From contig JANTGL010000098.1 in assembly GCA_024762915.1 (NCBI GenBank), positions 1 through 8,886 of the forward strand: a DNA stretch of 8,886 nt, read 5' to 3'. This stretch comes from Bacteroidales bacterium. Lineage in GTDB: Bacteria > Bacteroidota > Bacteroidia > Bacteroidales > JAADGE01. This document shows, piece after piece, positions 6,042-8,886 of the stretch. A program made the position numbers and the translations under genes. The first letter of the stretch is position 1. Every line of letters begins with the position of its first letter. A model generated the notes under the pieces. That model worked only from the letters and a program-made list of their open reading frames with translations, searched no databases and was not told the DNA's origin.

Positions 6042-8143
6042 CAACTGATCATTCCCCATTTTTTATTCCTTAAAATCAGAGATTTAAGTTGTCTTACAAG
6101 AATTTGATTTTTATCTTCTTTTAATTCAGGGTCGTCCGTTAAAATAGATTCAGCGGCATTTCTGGCGGTTTCCAATATCTTGTAATCTTTGCTTAAATCG
6201 GAAAGTTTTAATTCGAACGGAATGCCGCTTTGGCGAGTGCCTTCGGTGTCTCCCGGACCGCGCAATTTCATATCGACTTCGGCAATTTTAAATCCGTCGT
6301 TACTTTCAACCATCGTTTGAATACGGGTTTTTGCTTCTTTCGATAATTTATAGGATGTCATTAAAATACAATACGATTGGTCGGCACCTCTGCCCACGCG
6401 ACCCCTTAACTGGTGAAGTTGCGATAAGCCGAAACGTTCGGCACTTTCAATAATCATAACACTTGCATTCGGTACGTCAACACCCACTTCAATAACGGTT
6501 GTTGCAATCATAATTTGTGTGATACCCTTAACGAAAAGTTGCATCGATTTTTCTTTTTCTTCCGGTTTCATTCTTCCGTGCAAAACGCTTACGGCATATT
6601 CGGGCGGCGGAAAAGCTCTGCTGATGCTTTCCAATCCGTCTTCCAAATCTTTATAATCGAAATTTTCCGACTCGTAAATTAAAGGATAAACGATGTAAAC
6701 TTGCCTGCCGGCTTTAATTTGTTCTTTAATGAATTTGAATACGCGTAGTCGTTTTCCGTCATACGAATGAATGGTTTTTACGGGTTTTCTTCCGGGCGGA
6801 AGTTCATCGATGACAGAAATTTCCAAATCTCCGTAAACGGTCATAGCCAAAGTTCGCGGGATGGGTGTTGCCGTCATCACAATAACGTGAGGCGGTTGAA
6901 TGTTTTTGTTCCACATTTTGGCGCGTTGAGCCACACCGAAACGATGTTGTTCGTCAATAACAACAATTCCGAGATTTTTGAAAATGACGGTATCTTCAAT
7001 TAAAGCGTGCGTTCCGATCAGAATATTGATTTTTCCGATATGCAAATTTTCATGTAATATGCGGCGTTCAGCAGTTTTTGTTGAACCTGTTAAAAGAGCA
7101 ATTTCTAATCCGGTTCCTTCAAGAAAATCGAAAATTGTTTTAAAGTGTTGCTGAGCTAAAATCTCTGTAGGAGCCATCAAACTTGCCTGATACCCGTTGT
7201 CAATTGCAATCAGCATCAACATCAATGCAACCAAAGTTTTTCCGCTGCCTACGTCACCTTGCAACAAACGATTTGCTTGTTTTCCGGAAGCAAAATCTTG
7301 GCGAATTTCTTTAATGACGCGTTTTTGTGCATTTGTCAATTCAAAAGGTAACTTTTCTCGGTAAAATTTATTAAAATAATCGCCGACTTTTGAAAAAACG
7401 AAACCTTTATATTTTAAACGTCTTCCGAATTTAAGTTTTAATATATTCAGTTGAATGTAAAACAGTTCTTCAAATTTTAATCGATATAGTGCCCGTTTTA
7501 ATGTTTCGGAATTTTCGGGGAAATGGATATTTAAAATTGCTTCGTGAAAGGATAATAACCGATATTTTTGAACGATATATGCCGGAAGTGTTTCGGGAAG
7601 TTTGCCGGTAAGATTTTCAATGATGCCGCCGATAATTTTTCTGAAAACTTTTGAATTGACATTTTTCTTCGTGAGTTTTTCCGTAGAAGGATAAACGGCT
7701 TGTAAAGATGAACTGATTTTTTTGTTAAAATCCTCAGGTTTATCTATTTCCGGATGAGCGATATTTATTTTTCTGCCGTAGCGAGCAGGTTTTCCGAAAA
7801 TAATGTATTCTTTACCTGATGTCAAGTTTTCTTTAATCCATTTAGCACCTTTAAACCAAATCAGTTCAACGGAAGCTGTTCCGTCAGAAAATTCAGCCGT
7901 CAAATACGTTTTTCTGCCGCCGCCTTTGGTTTGAAAGTTTGAAATAATGCCTTTTGCCTGAATATTGGGCAAATCTTCGGTGATTTCGGATACTTTATAA
8001 AATTTTGTTCTGTCGATGTAACGAAACGGAAAATGATACAGCAGGTCTTTTGCAGTAAAAATATTAAGTTCTTTATTCAATAATTCGGCACGTTTCGGAC
8101 CTACGCCTTTTAAAAATTGTATGTCTTTTTGAAGTTCTAGCAA
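6041..8143 (-). CDS. recG: ATP-dependent DNA helicase RecG
   Basis: Monomeric superfamily 2 translocase that regresses stalled replication forks and processes Holliday junctions and R-loops. The 700 residues match the family (693 in E. coli). In order: an N-terminal helix-hairpin-helix-like segment with FLKGVGPKRAELL (10-22), the OB-fold wedge domain (about 60-150), Q-like motif around LTNAQKRVI (269-277), Walker A GDVGSGKT (296-303), DEQH (397-400), TATPIPRTLAM (424-434), LPPGRKP (448-454), LRGRVGRG (579-586), and the TRG region with LRGPGDTEGTRQSG (627-640). All helicase motifs are intact. No in-frame ATG lies near the N-terminus, and TTG (8141-8143) gives MLELQKDIQFLKGVGP, a normal family start, so TTG is chosen. 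A heptamer array ends 7 bases upstream of it. The upstream gene on this strand is an uncharacterised protein 123 bases away. Confidence 0.97.
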   Translation of the reverse strand: MLELQKDIQFLKGVGPKRAELLNKELNIFTAKDLLYHFPFRYIDRTKFYKVSEITEDLPNIQAKGIISNFQTKGGGRKTYLTAEFSDGTASVELIWFKGAKWIKENLTSGKEYIIFGKPARYGRKINIAHPEIDKPEDFNKKISSSLQAVYPSTEKLTKKNVNSKVFRKIIGGIIENLTGKLPETLPAYIVQKYRLLSFHEAILNIHFPENSETLKRALYRLKFEELFYIQLNILKLKFGRRLKYKGFVFSKVGDYFNKFYREKLPFELTNAQKRVIKEIRQDFASGKQANRLLQGDVGSGKTLVALMLMLIAIDNGYQASLMAPTEILAQQHFKTIFDFLEGTGLEIALLTGSTKTAERRILHENLHIGKINILIGTHALIEDTVIFKNLGIVVIDEQHRFGVAQRAKMWNKNIQPPHVIVMTATPIPRTLAMTVYGDLEISVIDELPPGRKPVKTIHSYDGKRLRVFKFIKEQIKAGRQVYIVYPLIYESENFDYKDLEDGLESISRAFPPPEYAVSVLHGRMKPEEKEKSMQLFVKGITQIMIATTVIEVGVDVPNASVMIIESAERFGLSQLHQLRGRVGRGADQSYCILMTSYKLSKEAKTRIQTMVESNDGFKIAEVDMKLRGPGDTEGTRQSGIPFELKLSDLSKDYKILETARNAAESILTDDPELKEDKNQILVRQLKSLILRNKKWGMIS

Positions 8144-8150
8144 GCGATTT

Positions 8151-8227
8151 AGTTGAAAGTTGAAAGGAGAAAGGAGAAAGTTGAAAGGTAAAAGGTAAAA
8201 GTTAAAAGTTAAAAGGTAAAAGTTAAA
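8151..8227. repeat. Heptamer tandem array just upstream of recG
   Basis: Eleven 7-base units in unbroken register: AGTTGAA (8151, 8158), AGGAGAA (8165, 8172), AGTTGAA (8179), AGGTAAA (8186, 8193), AGTTAAA (8200, 8207), AGGTAAA (8214) and AGTTAAA (8221). Consensus AGKTRAA, different from the two A/T-only arrays near the pab genes, but the same unit length. It occupies most of the 123-base gap between the recG start and the upstream gene, on the 5' side of recG. Confidence 0.9.
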
Positions 8228-8259
8228 AGGGTACTTTTTCCTTCGAACTTTTACCTTTT
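8211..8259. repeat. Inverted heptamer copies forming a stem-loop after the right-hand gene
   Basis: AAAAGGTAAAAGTT (8211-8224), the end of the heptamer array, has a perfect 14-base inverted copy at 8246-8259. The 21-base loop itself contains AAAAG (8225-8229) and CTTTT (8234-8238), which can form a smaller inner stem. On the minus strand the structure starts 7 bases after the stop of the uncharacterised gene, so it could act as a transcript end or 3' stabiliser, but the stem is A/T rich and no clean U-tract follows. The inverted repeat is certain; a terminator role is a guess. Confidence 0.6.
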
Positions 8260-8266
8260 TCCTAAA

Positions 8267-8886
8267 TTAAAATAATCGTTCTTTTTTCAAGACTAAACCT
8301 CCGGTTTGTTCCACCCAAACAACAATACTTTGGCCTTTTTTAATTCGGTTTATGAAATGAGGTGCTGCGGCATAAAAACTTTTAATCCCTTCTTTTCGGG
8401 CTTTTTCCGGATCGGTCATAAATTCGGCAAATTCTTTCAAACGCGCATAATAGCCGGCTTCGTCAATACCGTAAATTTCATCATTATCACGATGAAAAAT
8501 ATAAGGAACACCGACACTGTCGGTTGTTTGCAGCTTGATGCCGTCATCTTTTGCAACTTCTTCACTGAAAATCATATAGGGCATAACGAGGTTAACTTTT
8601 TTTCCGCTTTCAATCACCGAATAATCAAAATTCATTACATAATTTAAGAAATAAATATCGTGTCCTTTAATTTCGATTGATTGCGGATCGGGTAAATAAT
8701 CATCCAGTTTGTAATCGTAATAAAACACATTTAATTTCGTAATATTATTAACATAATCGACATCTTCGATATTGAGTTTGGCAACGATATAACTTTTATC
8801 CAAATTTTTTACGACGGTTTTCAGTTCGCTGATACGTTTTTGATTATTCACATAGTCGTCAATGGTTGTAAAGGCATTTGACAAAC
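8267..8886 (-). CDS. Uncharacterised protein, C-terminal part; 5' end outside the window
   Basis: About 206 visible residues, and the frame stays open to the window edge; the TTG at 8882-8884 is probably internal, so the real start lies beyond. Numbering from that TTG: 8-32 is a hydrophilic helix (DDYVNNQKRISELKTVVKNL) that could be the coiled coil following an N-terminal membrane anchor outside the window; 33-110 looks rich in beta strands, including GHDIYFLNYVMNFDYSVIESGKKV (74-97); 158-196 carries DPEKARKEGIKSFYAAAPH and a closing strand IVVWVEQTGGL. From memory this pattern resembles an uncharacterised bacterial family (transmembrane helix, short coiled coil, beta domain, DPxxAxxxGI, final GG strand), but I can name no function. 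No catalytic motif is visible in this part. recG follows on the same strand after the repeat-filled gap. Confidence 0.75.
   Translation of the reverse strand, partial: LSNAFTTIDDYVNNQKRISELKTVVKNLDKSYIVAKLNIEDVDYVNNITKLNVFYYDYKLDDYLPDPQSIEIKGHDIYFLNYVMNFDYSVIESGKKVNLVMPYMIFSEEVAKDDGIKLQTTDSVGVPYIFHRDNDEIYGIDEAGYYARLKEFAEFMTDPEKARKEGIKSFYAAAPHFINRIKKGQSIVVWVEQTGGLVLKKERLF

Noticed and set aside
6767..7003. 78-codon plus-strand frame inside recG
   Set aside because: Antisense to helicase motifs; reads as the complement of conserved RecG sequence.
8306..8647. 113-codon plus-strand frame inside the uncharacterised right-hand gene
   Set aside because: The minus-strand frame is longer, extends to the window edge and has a plausible protein composition; this one is rich in F, N and C as expected of a shadow.

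Overview
The window looks like a chromosomal segment of a low-GC member of the Bacteroidota. Grounds: strong A/T bias, no clear Shine-Dalgarno sequences before most genes, a Bacteroidota-type promoter candidate (TTG, 19 bases, TAttTTaG) ahead of dnaN, and a short (about 320-residue) PabB. Nothing resembles a transposase, integrase, phage gene, CRISPR array, tRNA or rRNA. The genes are mostly housekeeping. The more unusual material is in the short intergenic stretches and in how some genes meet.

Layout. Bases 2-2207 (+) hold the cytoplasmic part of a membrane sensor histidine kinase, cut by the window edge, and directly after it a receiver-only response regulator. Both end at a bidirectional hairpin terminator (about 2223-2268) shared with the convergent dnaN. 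Bases 2281-4981 (-) hold, in transcription order, pabA (glutaminase subunit of aminodeoxychorismate synthase), an RNase HI with an unrecognised N-terminal extension, and dnaN (sliding clamp). pabB (chorismate-binding subunit) runs the other way from 4976. Its most likely start codon, TTG, lies inside the first two codons of pabA, so the two subunit genes overlap head to head by six bases. recG (6041-8143, -) converges on pabB. Upstream of recG is the C-terminal part of an uncharacterised, probably membrane-anchored protein that leaves the window on the right.

Functional links. PabA and PabB together make 4-amino-4-deoxychorismate, a folate (p-aminobenzoate) precursor. The kinase and regulator should form one phosphotransfer pair. 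DnaN, RNase H and RecG all act in replication, RNA-DNA hybrid removal or fork repair, but they are not arranged as one operon.

Non-coding structure. Three intergenic stretches are almost entirely tandem heptamers kept in one 7-base register: nine units at 4350-4412, fourteen at 5944-6041 and eleven at 8151-8227. The first two share unit types and bracket pabA/pabB. The third has a different unit, ends in an inverted copy that can form a stem-loop, and stops 7 bases short of the recG start. A separate array of five 11-base units (3510-3564), containing 9-mers of the form TTATnnACA, overlaps the end of the RNase H gene upstream of dnaN. It may be a degenerate DnaA-binding array. I see no clearly new multi-gene system; the heptamer arrays, the 11-base array and the overlapping pab starts are the items most worth following.
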